Shown here piece after piece: positions 51,736 through 64,000 of a stretch of DNA of 64,000 nt. The stretch is from Deinococcus planocerae (GTDB taxonomy: Bacteria; Deinococcota; Deinococci; Deinococcales; Deinococcaceae). Location of the stretch: positions 1 to 64,000 of the forward strand of contig NZ_PNOR01000020.1 in assembly GCF_002869765.1 (NCBI RefSeq), written 5' to 3'. Positions within the stretch are counted from its first letter, which is position 1, and every line of letters starts with the position of its first letter. Made by a program: the position numbers and the translations under genes. The notes under the pieces were generated by a model. It was not told where the DNA came from, did no database searches, and saw only the letters and a program-made list of their open reading frames with translations.

Positions 51736-51797
51736 GTGGGGAGGCGGCGGTCCTTGGGTGAAACAGGTGTCGGTTCTGACGCTGGTAGCGTTGAGCT

Positions 51798-52187
51798 ATG
51801 GACGCCACGCCCAATCGTCTAAGCCAGGCCGCCGCCGATCTTGGGTTGCCTGACCATGAGGGTCACCAGGACTGGGGCATCGAGTTCGCCGACCCGGAAC
51901 GCCTGCCAGAGTTCGTCGCGTACTACCGGGACCATCAAGCAACGTTCGACGAGTACGCACAGGAATATCACCTGGGCGAACTGCTTTTAGGATCGGCTCG
52001 TGAGGCCATCTACGCAGGATGCCAGCCGCGCTCGCTGATTGAAGAGGCGGTAGCGCTGGTCGCGGCACGCCACGAATGCGAGCCAACTCAGGACCTGTTC
52101 ACGGACTGGACCGGACTTACGCCTCATGACTGGACGGACCGGGAGAAGATTGCTGCTGTTCTTTTTGAGGAAATGGACAGGGAGTAG
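51798..52187 (+). CDS. Hypothetical protein, 129 residues
   Basis: Reads MDATPNRLSQAAADLGLPDH, then FVAYYRDHQATFDEYAQEYH and LTPHDWTDREKIAAVLFEEM. Acidic, helical, soluble; no family recognised. The ATG is 6 bases after a -10 box TAGCGT (51786-51791), so it is leaderless. GC content is somewhat lower than in neighbours. Confidence 0.75.
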   Translation: MDATPNRLSQAAADLGLPDHEGHQDWGIEFADPERLPEFVAYYRDHQATFDEYAQEYHLGELLLGSAREAIYAGCQPRSLIEEAVALVAARHECEPTQDLFTDWTGLTPHDWTDREKIAAVLFEEMDRE

Positions 52188-52189
52188 CC

Positions 52190-53158
<969 letters not shown>

Positions 53159-53326
53159 GGCGGGCAGTGTAGCGCCGGGCTGAGCGAGTCTTGAGGAAGG
53201 GTAGGCGGGCAATCCGAACCGGGGCGGGCGGCATATGGCCGGGTGAGGGCACAGACGGCTCTGGCCCGCAGACCAACCCCACGCCCCCTCTTCCGGCGCC
53301 GCCGGTCGCCCCCAGGGAGAAGCCCC

Positions 53327-53596
53327 ATGCCCAACATCGGACCCGGTGAACTGCTCGTCGTCCTCCTGATCGCGCTGCTCGTCTTCGGGCCGCGCAAGCT
53401 GCCGGAACTCGGCAAGAGCCTCGGCCACGGCCTGCGCGAGTTTCGCAAGTCCACAGGCGCGGTCGGCGAAGAACTGCGCCGCGGCCTCGAGACCACCCCG
53501 GACGTGCCCGCGCCGGTGCCGGTGCTGTCTCCTGTCGGGAGGGCGGGAAAGACACCCCAGCCCGAGGCCGCCCCCGTTGATCCGCCCCACTCCTGA
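53327..53596 (+). CDS. tatA: Twin-arginine translocase subunit TatA/E
   Basis: A protein of 89 residues: one N-terminal membrane helix (IGPGELLVVLLIALLVF), the hinge FGPRKLPELGKSLG, an amphipathic helix and a Pro-rich tail. TatA forms the pore for folded proteins. SD GGGAGAAG precedes the ATG at 53327. No tatC nearby. Confidence 0.92.
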   Translation: MPNIGPGELLVVLLIALLVFGPRKLPELGKSLGHGLREFRKSTGAVGEELRRGLETTPDVPAPVPVLSPVGRAGKTPQPEAAPVDPPHS

Positions 53597-53635
53597 CGCC
53601 TCGCCCCGCGGCCCTGTTAGGCTGAGCGTCACCCC

Positions 53636-54229
53636 ATGACCCCAGCCCCCCCGCCCGCCGACGACGCCTCCGACGAGGCCCTCATACAGAGGGTGGCGGG
53701 CGGACACGAGGACGCCCTGCGGGAGCTGCACCGCCGTCACGCCCGGCTGCTCTACGCCCTCGGCCACCGGATGCTGCGCCAGCGCGAGGACGTGGAGACG
53801 TGCGTGCAAGACGCCTTCATGAACGCCTGGCGCCACGCGGCCCGCTTCGACCCCTCGCGGGCGAGCGTCAAGACGTGGCTGGTGAGCATCGCCCACCACC
53901 GCTTCTTGCAAGAACTCCGCGACCGACCCGACACGGCGCTCGAACTCGAAGACTGGGACGCGCCCGTGGCGGCGCCCGACCCCCTGGGCCGTATCCTGGC
54001 GGGCCGCGCGGTGCAGGCCCTCGACCCCTCGCAGCGCGAACTCGTCGAACTGGCCTACTACCGGGGCCACTCCCACTCGGAACTCGCCGCGCTGACGGGG
54101 CTGCCGGTGGGCACGGTCAAGTCCCGCCTGCGCGCGGCGCTCGACCGGATGCGCCGTCACCTGAGCGGCAAGGCCCAACCCGACCCCTCGACTGCACCGG
54201 ACGCCCTGGAAGGAGGTGAGCACCCGTGA
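53636..54229 (+). CDS. ECF-type RNA polymerase sigma factor
   Basis: A protein of 197 residues. Region 2 (DALRELHRRHARLLYALGHR, VETCVQDAFMNAWRHAARFD) and region 4 (DPSQRELVELAYYRGHSHSE, LPVGTVKSRLRAALDRMR), as in SigK-like ECF factors paired with RskA-type anti-sigmas. The downstream gene overlaps it. A TAGGCT box 12 bases before the ATG could be its -10. Confidence 0.93.
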   Translation: MTPAPPPADDASDEALIQRVAGGHEDALRELHRRHARLLYALGHRMLRQREDVETCVQDAFMNAWRHAARFDPSRASVKTWLVSIAHHRFLQELRDRPDTALELEDWDAPVAAPDPLGRILAGRAVQALDPSQRELVELAYYRGHSHSELAALTGLPVGTVKSRLRAALDRMRRHLSGKAQPDPSTAPDALEGGEHP

Positions 54230-54897
54230 CAAGCCCCGACCGCGACCAGCTCACCGCCTACGCCCTGGGCATCCTGCCTCCCGAGGAGGAGGCCCGTGTC
54301 CGCGCCGCGCTGGAGGCCGACCCGGAATTGCGCGCGGGGGTGGACGCCGACCAGCAGGCCCTCGCTGCCCTGGCTGAGGAACTGCCGCAGGAGCCGGTGC
54401 CGGACGGCGCCGAGGAGCGGCTGATGGCCCGCCTGACGCGGGAGAGGTCGGTGACCGCGGCTCCGGTGGTGTCCACCCCCCCACCCGCTCCCGCCCGCAG
54501 GAAGAACCGGCCCTGGCTGCCCTTCGCCGCCCTGGGCCTCGCGGCGGCCCTCGCCCTCGTGTTCGTCCTGCGGCCCGGGGATGACCCGCTGCGGCGCTAC
54601 GCGAACACGCCGGGGGCGACCGTTCAGCGGCTGGAGGCGAACGGGGGCGACCTCGGGCAACTCGTGCGCCTGCCGGATGGCCGGGCGTACGTGCATCTGG
54701 CGCGGCCCGCCGAGGCCGGGCGGGTCTACCAGATGTGGCAGATTCGGGGCGGCGTCCCCGTCTCGCTGGGGGTGTTCGAGGGACAGGGCTTCCTGCTCAC
54801 GGGGCTCACGCCCGGCGCGACGGTTGCCGTCAGCGTCGAGCCCCCCGGCGGCAGCCCCCAGCCCACGACGACGCCGATTCTGGTGCGGCAACTCTGA
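54226..54897 (+). CDS. RskA-family anti-sigma factor
   Basis: A protein of 223 residues. N-terminal zinc-less anti-sigma helix region (LTAYALGILPPEEEARVRAA), one membrane span at about 97-115 (LPFAALGLAAALALVFVL), and the extracytoplasmic RskA domain (RVYQMWQIRGGVPVSLGVF, GATVAVSVEPPGGSPQPT). It should hold the ECF factor at the membrane until signalled. GTG overlaps the sigma stop (GTGA) and has SD GGAGGTGA. Confidence 0.92.
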   Translation: MTSPDRDQLTAYALGILPPEEEARVRAALEADPELRAGVDADQQALAALAEELPQEPVPDGAEERLMARLTRERSVTAAPVVSTPPPAPARRKNRPWLPFAALGLAAALALVFVLRPGDDPLRRYANTPGATVQRLEANGGDLGQLVRLPDGRAYVHLARPAEAGRVYQMWQIRGGVPVSLGVFEGQGFLLTGLTPGATVAVSVEPPGGSPQPTTTPILVRQL

Positions 54898-54913
54898 CTC
54901 GTACGAACGACAC

Positions 54914-54947
54914 GGCCCGCCTGGACGCAGGAAGGTCCGGGCGGGCC
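54914..54947. terminator. Bidirectional terminator between anti-sigma and Nudix genes
   Basis: GGCCCGCCTGGAC (54914-54926) and GTCCGGGCGGGCC (54935-54947) form a 13-position stem with one mismatch between two convergent genes. T-tails are weak on both sides. Confidence 0.65.
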
Positions 54948-54957
54948 GCCCTCTTCC

Positions 54958-56572
<1,615 letters not shown>

Positions 56573-56727
56573 GGCGGACGCGACCAGAGAAAAAACGGGG
56601 TGGACACGGGCATCATGAACCCAGTCTAGCGCCCGCCCCGGCAGGGCGACCGGAAGGCCACCCCAATTTCCGCCTCGGTCTAACCCGCCCGCCGCCCGCT
56701 GCCGCCGACGACGTTACATTCCGGGGG

Positions 56728-57690
56728 ATGAGAACCGTCACGGTGGGCGTGCTGGGCTGCGGCACGGTGGGACAGGACGTGCTGCACCTCCTGAAGCGCC
56801 GCAAGGACATCTTCGACAACCTCGGCGTCGTGGTCGAGGTGGCGGGCGTGCTCGTCCGCGACACCGCCAAGGGCCGCAACGTTCCCGAAGGCACGCCTCT
56901 GACCACCGACCCCGCCTTCCTCCAGGAGTGCGGCGTCATGATCGAGGCGCTGGGCGGCATCGAGTCGCCCCTCGCCCTGCTGCGGCCCTACCTGCGTTCG
57001 GGTAGGCCCGTCATCACCGCCAACAAGGCCCTGCTCGCCGAGCGGTGGGAGGAATTGCGCGAGTACGCCCTGGACGGTCGTCTCTATTACGAGGCCAGCG
57101 TCATGGCGGGCACCCCCATTATCGGGCCGATGAGCACCGTGTTGCGCGCGAGCACCTTCGTGCGGCTCCAGGCGGTCCTCAACGGCACCTGCAACTACAT
57201 CCTCACCCAGATGGAGGGGGGGAAGACGTACGCGCAGGCGCTGGAGGAGGCCCAGGCGCTCGGCTACGCGGAGGACCCGCCCACCCTCGATGTCGGCGGC
57301 TTCGACACCGCCCACAAGCTCACCGTGCTCGCCCGCTTCTGCGCGGACGGGAACTTTCCCTACGAGGCGGTGCAGGTGCAGGGCATCGAGGGGGTGACGT
57401 TGGAGGACGTGGCCGGGGCGCGGGCGGCGGGGGAGCGGATCAAGCTCGTCGCGGAGCTTTCCCGCGAGGGGGACGGCTGGCATGCCCGCGTTTCTCCGCA
57501 GCGTCTGCCCGAGACTCATCCCCTCTGCACGGCGGGGGCGAGCCGCAACGCGCTCGTGTACGAGGGGGAGGAGAGCGGCACGCTGATCTTCGCGGGGGGT
57601 GGGGCGGGGGGGATGGTCACCGCCTCAGCGATAGTGGGGGACTTGCTCGACTGGCTGATCGGGTTCCCGGGGCACGTGCCGCTGCATTGA
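56728..57690 (+). CDS. hom: Homoserine dehydrogenase (no ACT domain)
   Basis: A protein of 320 residues. NAD(P) fold [52 protein letters not shown] and the catalytic region [22 protein letters not shown]. It reduces aspartate semialdehyde to homoserine for Thr and Met. The C-terminal ACT domain of the usual 430-residue enzyme is missing, so threonine feedback would need another route. -10 box TACATT (56715-56720) lies 7 bases before the ATG. Confidence 0.95.
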   Translation: MRTVTVGVLGCGTVGQDVLHLLKRRKDIFDNLGVVVEVAGVLVRDTAKGRNVPEGTPLTTDPAFLQECGVMIEALGGIESPLALLRPYLRSGRPVITANKALLAERWEELREYALDGRLYYEASVMAGTPIIGPMSTVLRASTFVRLQAVLNGTCNYILTQMEGGKTYAQALEEAQALGYAEDPPTLDVGGFDTAHKLTVLARFCADGNFPYEAVQVQGIEGVTLEDVAGARAAGERIKLVAELSREGDGWHARVSPQRLPETHPLCTAGASRNALVYEGEESGTLIFAGGGAGGMVTASAIVGDLLDWLIGFPGHVPLH

Positions 57691-58288
57691 GGAGTGTGAG
57701 GGGTTGGGGGGCGGGGCGACTTGCGACGGTTTGCCCCCACCCCCCAGCCCCCTCCCCCCTGAGGGGGCAGGGGGAGCTTTCCGCTGCGCTCGGCAAGGGC
57801 ACATGGGCGGCGCGGGTGGTTGGGTCTTTCTCAGCGCAAGGTCGGATCTTGTCGCGTCCCAGTCGCCACCCCACCGTCTCGCTGCGCGAGCAAGGCGGGG
57901 CCGTGGGCCAGGAGCGTTCACTCTCTGTCACTCATGGGGCGTCCGGATTGACGTTTTGAATAGCGCGAAGGCTTCAGCTTTTTTCTCCCTCTCCTCTTGC
58001 GGGTGACTCGCAGAGCTGCGAAGCAGAGGGGTGGGGTGAGGGGGCGTGTGACCAGCTCCACCGAACCTTCCCCACCCGACACGCTGTCTTTTTGCTCCTC
58101 CCCCCTTGTGGGGGAGGCTGGGAGGGGGGGTGTCAGCGACCCCACCGCCCCACCCCCACCTTCCGGCCACCAGTTTCCAAGGGCGGCGAAACGGCCTTTC
58201 CACGCCTTGTTCTCTCTTTGTGGAAAACCCGGAGAGCCGCGGAGATGCGGGAGAGTACACCCCCAGCCCTCTTCATTCCACGCTTCCG
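57691..58288. other. Repeat-filled intergenic region
   Basis: About 600 bases between two convergent genes with no credible ORF. It holds a GC-tract repeat (57725-57800, CCCCCTGAGGGGGCAGGGGG), a family-B repeat and a hairpin with CTCCTCCCCC/GGGGGAGG near 58096-58113. It looks like a landing zone for dispersed repeats. Confidence 0.7.
57986..58055 (+). repeat. Dispersed intergenic repeat, family B, copy 3
   Basis: Contains CTCTTGCGGGTGACTCGCAG, AGCTGCGAAGCAGAGG and GGGGCGTGTGACC, matching copies at 21299 and 35454 and sharing the extra segment with copy 2. Confidence 0.7.
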
Positions 58289-59734
<1,446 letters not shown>

Positions 59735-59792
59735 CGCAGGGCAGGATACCGAGCGGGGCCGCGCCGGAACGTCACAGCACAGCGGAAGAGGG

Positions 59793-61091
59793 TTAACGCT
59801 CCCCGGCCCGCGCGAGCACCAGCGCCCGCGCCTCCTCGGGCGTCCGCACCTCGCCCAGCGCCTGCGCCTCCGCCACCTCCCGCAGCGCCTGACCGACGGC
59901 GGGGCCCGGCCCAATGCCCAGCAGCGCCATCACGTCCTCACCCGTCAGGAGGGGCGGGGGGGCGGCGGGCTGCTCTTCCAGCGCCGCGAGCACCCGGTCC
60001 ATCGCTTCCGCGTAGGCGTGGCGGATCGCCGGGTGGCTGTCGGGCCCGCGCGCCGCCTCGCGGTCGGCGAGCATCAGGCGCAAGAGGTCGGGCAGGAGGT
60101 CGCGGCGGCGGTGGACGAAGCGCCGGGCCTCGCGCTCCCCCGCCGGAAGCGGGGCCATGTGCGCCCGCACGAGGGCGGAGGCCCGCTCGACCTGCGCGGA
60201 GGGCAGCCGCAGCCGGGTGAGAATCTGCCCCGTGAGCGCCGCCCCGATCCGGTCGTGCTCGTAGAAGGTGGTGCGGCCCGACCGGGGATTGGTGCCCCGC
60301 GCGCGCGGCTTGCCCACGTCGTGCAGCAGGGTGGCCCAGCGCAGGGGCAGGTCGGCGTCCGGGAAGCGGGCGAGAAGCTGGTGCAGCGCCTCCACGCCGT
60401 GCCCGAACACGTCGAGGTGGTGAAAGCCTCCCTGCATCACCCCGAGGCCCTCCCTCAACTCGGGCAGGGTGAGGGCGAGCAGGCCGAGGTCTTCCATCCG
60501 CAGGAGGCCGCGTGCCGCGTCCTCGTGGGCGAGCAGGGCATGCATCTCCTCACGCACCCGCTCGGGCGCGGGCATGGGGAGCGTCCCCGCCGCCAGCTCC
60601 GCCGTGACGGCCCTCACCTCCGCCTCTGTCTCCGCCTCCAACCGGAAGCCGAGGGTGACCTCGAAGCGTGCGGCCCGCCACGCCCGCAACGGGTCCGCGC
60701 GCAGGTTCGCCGCCGAGACCATCCGCAGCCGCCGTGAGCGGAGGTCGGCCCGCCCGCCCGAGGGGTCGAGCACGTCATGCCTAGCCGTCAGGGCAAGCGC
60801 GTTCACGGTGAAATCGCGCCGAAGCAGGTCGTCCGTCACGTCCTCCGGCAGCGGCACGAAGTCGTGTTGCACCCCGGTCCCCGTGTGAACGCGCCAGTAG
60901 CCGCGCTCCTCGTCGAGCGGAAAGGCCGAGCCTCCCAGCGCCGCCGCCAGCGTCCGCGCCGCGCCTTCCGGGTCGGGGGCCGCCCAGTCGAAGTCTCTGG
61001 GGGCCACGCCGCGCAGCCAGTCGCGGGCCGCGCCGCCCACGAGCAGGGCGCCCGGCGGGAAGGAGGGGAGCGGAGGGCGGCGGCGGAACAT
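59793..61091 (-). CDS. CCA-/CC-/A-adding-type nucleotidyltransferase with HD domain
   Basis: A protein of 432 residues: nucleotidyltransferase signature [46 protein letters not shown], and an HD domain ([32 protein letters not shown]). Deinococcus is known to split CCA addition between CC- and A-adding enzymes of this class; which one this is cannot be told. The ATG at 61100 lies inside a -10 box TAGCAT (61104-61099), so the ATG at 61091, 7 bases downstream, is the start. Confidence 0.9.
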   Translation of the reverse strand: MFRRRPPLPSFPPGALLVGGAARDWLRGVAPRDFDWAAPDPEGAARTLAAALGGSAFPLDEERGYWRVHTGTGVQHDFVPLPEDVTDDLLRRDFTVNALALTARHDVLDPSGGRADLRSRRLRMVSAANLRADPLRAWRAARFEVTLGFRLEAETEAEVRAVTAELAAGTLPMPAPERVREEMHALLAHEDAARGLLRMEDLGLLALTLPELREGLGVMQGGFHHLDVFGHGVEALHQLLARFPDADLPLRWATLLHDVGKPRARGTNPRSGRTTFYEHDRIGAALTGQILTRLRLPSAQVERASALVRAHMAPLPAGEREARRFVHRRRDLLPDLLRLMLADREAARGPDSHPAIRHAYAEAMDRVLAALEEQPAAPPPLLTGEDVMALLGIGPGPAVGQALREVAEAQALGEVRTPEEARALVLARAGER

Positions 61092-61098
61092 GGGGGCC

Positions 61099-61104
61099 AT
61101 GCTA
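61099..61104 (-). promoter_or_regulatory. -10 box deciding the start of the CCA-adding-type gene
   Basis: TAGCAT on the minus strand overlaps the upstream ATG (61100), leaving the ATG at 61091 as a leaderless start 7 bases downstream. Confidence 0.6.
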
Positions 61105-61147
61105 GCGGGGCTGCCCCGCCGTCACGGTGGGCGTGTTGGCTTAAGCC

Positions 61148-61176
61148 TTGCCTCGTCTCCCGGGCTCTGCTAGCCT
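61148..61176 (+). promoter_or_regulatory. Promoter of tRNA-Ala
   Basis: -35 TTGCCT (61148-61153) and -10 TAGCCT (61171-61176) with a 17-base spacer; start expected a few bases before the mature tRNA at 61186. Confidence 0.6.
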
Positions 61177-61185
61177 GGGGCCGCT

Positions 61186-61260
<75 letters not shown>

Positions 61261-61269
61261 GTCAGGAAG

Positions 61270-61296
61270 CCGCGCCAGGAGCGCGGTTTTTCTTTT
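61270..61296 (+). terminator. Rho-independent terminator of tRNA-Ala
   Basis: CCGCGC, loop CAGGA, GCGCGG, then TTTTTCTTTT: a textbook terminator 10 bases after the tRNA. Confidence 0.9.
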
Positions 61297-61384
61297 CGCC
61301 CCGGTGGAAAGACGCAGCCTTGCGGATTTCGGAGCAGGAGCACCGAGTTCCCAAGCGGCAGGATGTTGCTGCCCGCCAGGATGG

Positions 61385-61990
61385 TTACCCCTCCCCGTGA
61401 CGTGCCTCGATCCCCCGCAGCAGCACCGCCGCGAAGTGCTCGGCCACCTGCCCAGGGCCGAGGCTTCCCTCAGGACGAAACCAGTTGGGCAGCCAGTTCG
61501 CCCCCGAGAGCGCGAGGACGGCGGTGAGCTTGACATCCGTGTCCGGCACGAAGTCTCCCACCGCCACTCCCTCCTGGAGGATGTCGCGAAACACGCGCTC
61601 CACCGCGTCGCGCCGCGCTTTGACCTGCGCCTGCCGCTCGGGAGGAAGTTGCCGCCACTCGCTGAAGAGCACTGTCGCATACTCCAGGTTGCGGGTGACC
61701 ACCTCGGTGTAGGCCGTCAGGGCAGAGCGCAGCCGCTCGGAAGGAGAGAGGGCCTCGTCCCCGGCGGGCCGCAGGGCCTCGTCGAACTCGTCGGCGACCC
61801 GGGTGACGATGCCCCACAGCAGCTCCTCCTTGCCCTCGATGTGCGAGTACAGGCTGCCCGCCTTGATCCCCAGCGCGGCGGCGATGTCGCGCATGGACGT
61901 GGAGCGGTACCCGACCTCCGAGAACAGCCGGGCCGCCGTGCGGTAAATCTGCTCCTTGCGTTCCGAAGAAGGGCCGGGGGCCGTCGTCAT
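61385..61990 (-). CDS. TetR-family regulator next to the paa operon
   Basis: A protein of 201 residues. The N-terminal helix-turn-helix reads AARLFSEVGYRSTSMRDIAA then ALGIKAGSLYSHIEGKEELL; the rest is the helical ligand domain. It is divergent from paaA, so it most likely represses phenylacetate degradation and responds to phenylacetyl-CoA, like PaaR of Thermus/Corynebacterium; this is inference. -10 box TACCCT lies 9 bases before the ATG. Confidence 0.9.
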   Translation of the reverse strand: MTTAPGPSSERKEQIYRTAARLFSEVGYRSTSMRDIAAALGIKAGSLYSHIEGKEELLWGIVTRVADEFDEALRPAGDEALSPSERLRSALTAYTEVVTRNLEYATVLFSEWRQLPPERQAQVKARRDAVERVFRDILQEGVAVGDFVPDTDVKLTAVLALSGANWLPNWFRPEGSLGPGQVAEHFAAVLLRGIEARHGEG

Positions 61991-62044
61991 CTCCCGCGCA
62001 GGGTAGCAGGTGAGACGGGCCCGGCAGGCACCGGGCAGACGGAT

Positions 62045-62090
62045 TTGACGCCGCCCCTCCCATCTTCTATACTTGCCTAACTACTGTTAG
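62045..62090 (+). promoter_or_regulatory. paaA promoter with inverted-repeat operator
   Basis: -35 TTGACG (62045-62050), 17-base spacer, -10 TATACT (62068-62073), then the inverted repeat CTAAC-TACT-GTTAG (62077-62090) right over the expected start site. Probable operator of the divergent TetR regulator. Confidence 0.75.
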
Positions 62091-62136
62091 TTCAACTCCC
62101 GCGAGCCGCCCTCGCCGCCCCACCCAGGAGGACCCC

Positions 62137-63099
<963 letters not shown>

Positions 63100-63110
63100 G
63101 GCGAAGGCGA

Positions 63111-63210
63111 ACCCCTCAGGCAGCTTCGCTGACAGCTCCCCTTAAAGGGGAGCCGGGCAGGCATCTTGCCTCCCCTTTAAGGGGAGGTGCCCCGAAGGGG
63201 CGGAGGGGTC
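63111..63210. repeat. Dispersed hairpin repeat, family C, copy 2 (paaA-paaB gap)
   Basis: Begins ACCCCTCAGGCAGCTTCGCT and has nested stems CTCCCCTTAAAGGGGAG and CTCCCCTTTAAGGGGAG, resembling the copy in the ilvN-ilvC gap. It occupies almost all of the 147-base space between paaA and paaB. Confidence 0.75.
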
Positions 63211-63246
63211 ACACGCCGCACCCCCGCCCATCAAGGACCCCAACCC

Positions 63247-63888
63247 ATGACCCAGCCTCAGCCCACCCCCGACACCCAATGGCCCCGCTGGGAGGTCTTC
63301 AAGCAGGACGCGCCGAACCGTCCCTGGCAGGCGGTGGGGAGCGTCCACGCCGGGGACCCCGACCACGCCCTGCTCACCGCCCGCAACGTCTTCGCGCGCC
63401 GTCCCTCCGCCGTGAGCCTGTGGGCGGTGCGCGAATCCGACATTCTGACCGCTACCCCGGAAGAGATCGCGGCCCGGCCCGAGGTGCTGGAAACTCCCGG
63501 TGAAGCGGGCACCTACCACCTGGGGCTCAAGCGGACGCACAAACGCTCCATGACCTTCGTTGACCTCGTGGGCACGCTGGAGGCGAGCGGTCCCGGCGAC
63601 GCGCTGCGGCAGGCGCGGGAACTGCACCCGGACGCGCTGACCTGGCTCGTCTTTCCCGAATCCGCCGTGGTCCGCACGAGCGACGATCCGGGCACGGTCG
63701 AGAGCTGGTTCGCCCCCGCCAAGGACAAGACGTACAAGCAGCAGCAGTATTACGGGGTGATCGGGCGGCGCGTCGGCGAACTCAAGCGGGAGGGCAAGAT
63801 GCCGGGGCGCGTGAACGAGGAACCCCATGTCGGCGACCATAAGGTCTACGACCACCCGCACGACAGGGCGCCGAAGGTGCAGCGATGA
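63247..63888 (+). CDS. paaB: PaaB-like subunit, apparently duplicated
   Basis: A protein of 213 residues, about twice the usual PaaB length. Residues 10-85 match PaaB ([40 protein letters not shown]). Residues 98-180 repeat the same pattern weakly ([40 protein letters not shown]), followed by a basic tail. PaaB bridges the PaaA-PaaC complex. ATG at 63247 chosen; the next gene overlaps the stop (ATGA). Confidence 0.88.
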   Translation: MTQPQPTPDTQWPRWEVFKQDAPNRPWQAVGSVHAGDPDHALLTARNVFARRPSAVSLWAVRESDILTATPEEIAARPEVLETPGEAGTYHLGLKRTHKRSMTFVDLVGTLEASGPGDALRQARELHPDALTWLVFPESAVVRTSDDPGTVESWFAPAKDKTYKQQQYYGVIGRRVGELKREGKMPGRVNEEPHVGDHKVYDHPHDRAPKVQR

Positions 63889-64000
63889 CGGGGAGCGGTC
63901 AGCCGTCAGCCGTCAGCCGTCAGCAGGAGATGCTCACGCCCGAGCTTCAGGCCGTATTGATCCGCAAGCTCACCGCCCTCGCCGACGACGAAATCATCCT
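63885..64000 (+). CDS. paaC: 1,2-phenylacetyl-CoA epoxidase subunit PaaC (partial, 3' end off window)
   Basis: The visible 38 residues include [20 protein letters not shown] and DEIIL, the start of PaaC, the structural ferritin-like subunit. The first 15 codons are a GTCAGCC repeat array ([10 protein letters not shown]), so the conserved protein may begin at the ATG at 63930. Confidence 0.75.
   Translation, partial: MTGSGQPSAVSRQQEMLTPELQAVLIRKLTALADDEII
63895..63924 (+). repeat. GTCAGCC repeat array, copy 2
   Basis: Four nearly perfect 7-base units GTCAGCC at the start of paaC, read in frame as GQPSAVS. Confidence 0.8.

Noticed and set aside
53159..54232. Minus-strand extension of the rluD frame across tatA and the sigma factor
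   Set aside because: A -10 box 7 bases before the GTG at 53158 and the S4 domain start define the gene; the extension is antisense to real genes.
57691..58288. Possible CRISPR-like or structured RNA locus in the 600-base gap
   Set aside because: Repeats there are not regularly spaced, differ in type and match dispersed families elsewhere.

Overview
The window is high-GC chromosomal DNA from a Deinococcus-type bacterium. The basis is carotenoid genes of deinoxanthin type (CrtL-type lycopene cyclase, CrtI/CrtD-like desaturase, UbiA-type prenyltransferase), a YggS-DivIVA pair next to a BamA-like outer-membrane protein, RecO, a proline-catabolic operon, and many genes whose -10 box (TANNNT) lies only 6-8 bases before the start codon, as expected for leaderless mRNAs. 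The genus is an inference; no rRNA is present. The sequence is almost wholly coding core genome, with no prophage, intact insertion sequence or CRISPR array.

Layout. 1-2.8 kb: MerR regulator of the CarH/LitR type (cut by the window edge) divergent from a UbiA-type prenyltransferase and a carotenoid desaturase; the lycopene cyclase is separate at 13.3 kb. 2.8-4.6 kb: secreted subtilase lipoprotein. 5-9.5 kb: proline degradation operon (GntR, proline dehydrogenase, NmrA-like protein, unknown protein, P5C dehydrogenase). 9.5-13.1 kb: MgtC, two small zinc-binding proteins, RecO, a low-GC patch and an esterase lipoprotein. 14.5-16.6 kb: a decayed RidA-family gene and the two-subunit L-serine dehydratase. 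16.6-23 kb: Uma2, PadR, HAD, HIT, SDR, NAD synthetase and two more oxidoreductases. 23.3-27 kb: a niacin-salvage operon (MFS transporter of NiaP type, PncB, NadM fused to a broken Nudix domain). 27-31 kb: MeaB, a phosphoribosyltransferase, PanD, RqcH/NFACT and a 43-residue membrane protein with an extreme Shine-Dalgarno sequence. 31-35.4 kb: BamA-like protein, YggS, DivIVA. 35.6-42.2 kb: TruD operon, MoaB, a pseudokinase with a PEGA-like domain, GuaA. 42.2-43.9 kb: a lower-GC patch with a methyltransferase and fragments.

44-49.5 kb is a branched-chain amino-acid cluster on the minus strand (ilvB-ilvN, ilvC, leuA). Both transcription units begin with a short leader peptide rich in the end-product amino acids followed by a terminator hairpin, and both leader peptides appear to start at the very 5' end of a leaderless transcript. 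49.8-61 kb: DEAD-box helicase, RluD-type pseudouridine synthase, TatA, ECF sigma/anti-sigma pair, Nudix, PrfA, homoserine dehydrogenase, alpha-amylase family enzyme, a CCA-adding-type nucleotidyltransferase. 61.2 kb: tRNA-Ala(UGC). 61.4-64 kb: TetR regulator divergent from the phenylacetate degradation operon paaA-paaB-paaC, whose PaaB looks internally duplicated.

Several families of short dispersed repeats lie between genes, some inside operons. One, an array of GTCAGCC units, forms the 5' ends of two coding regions.
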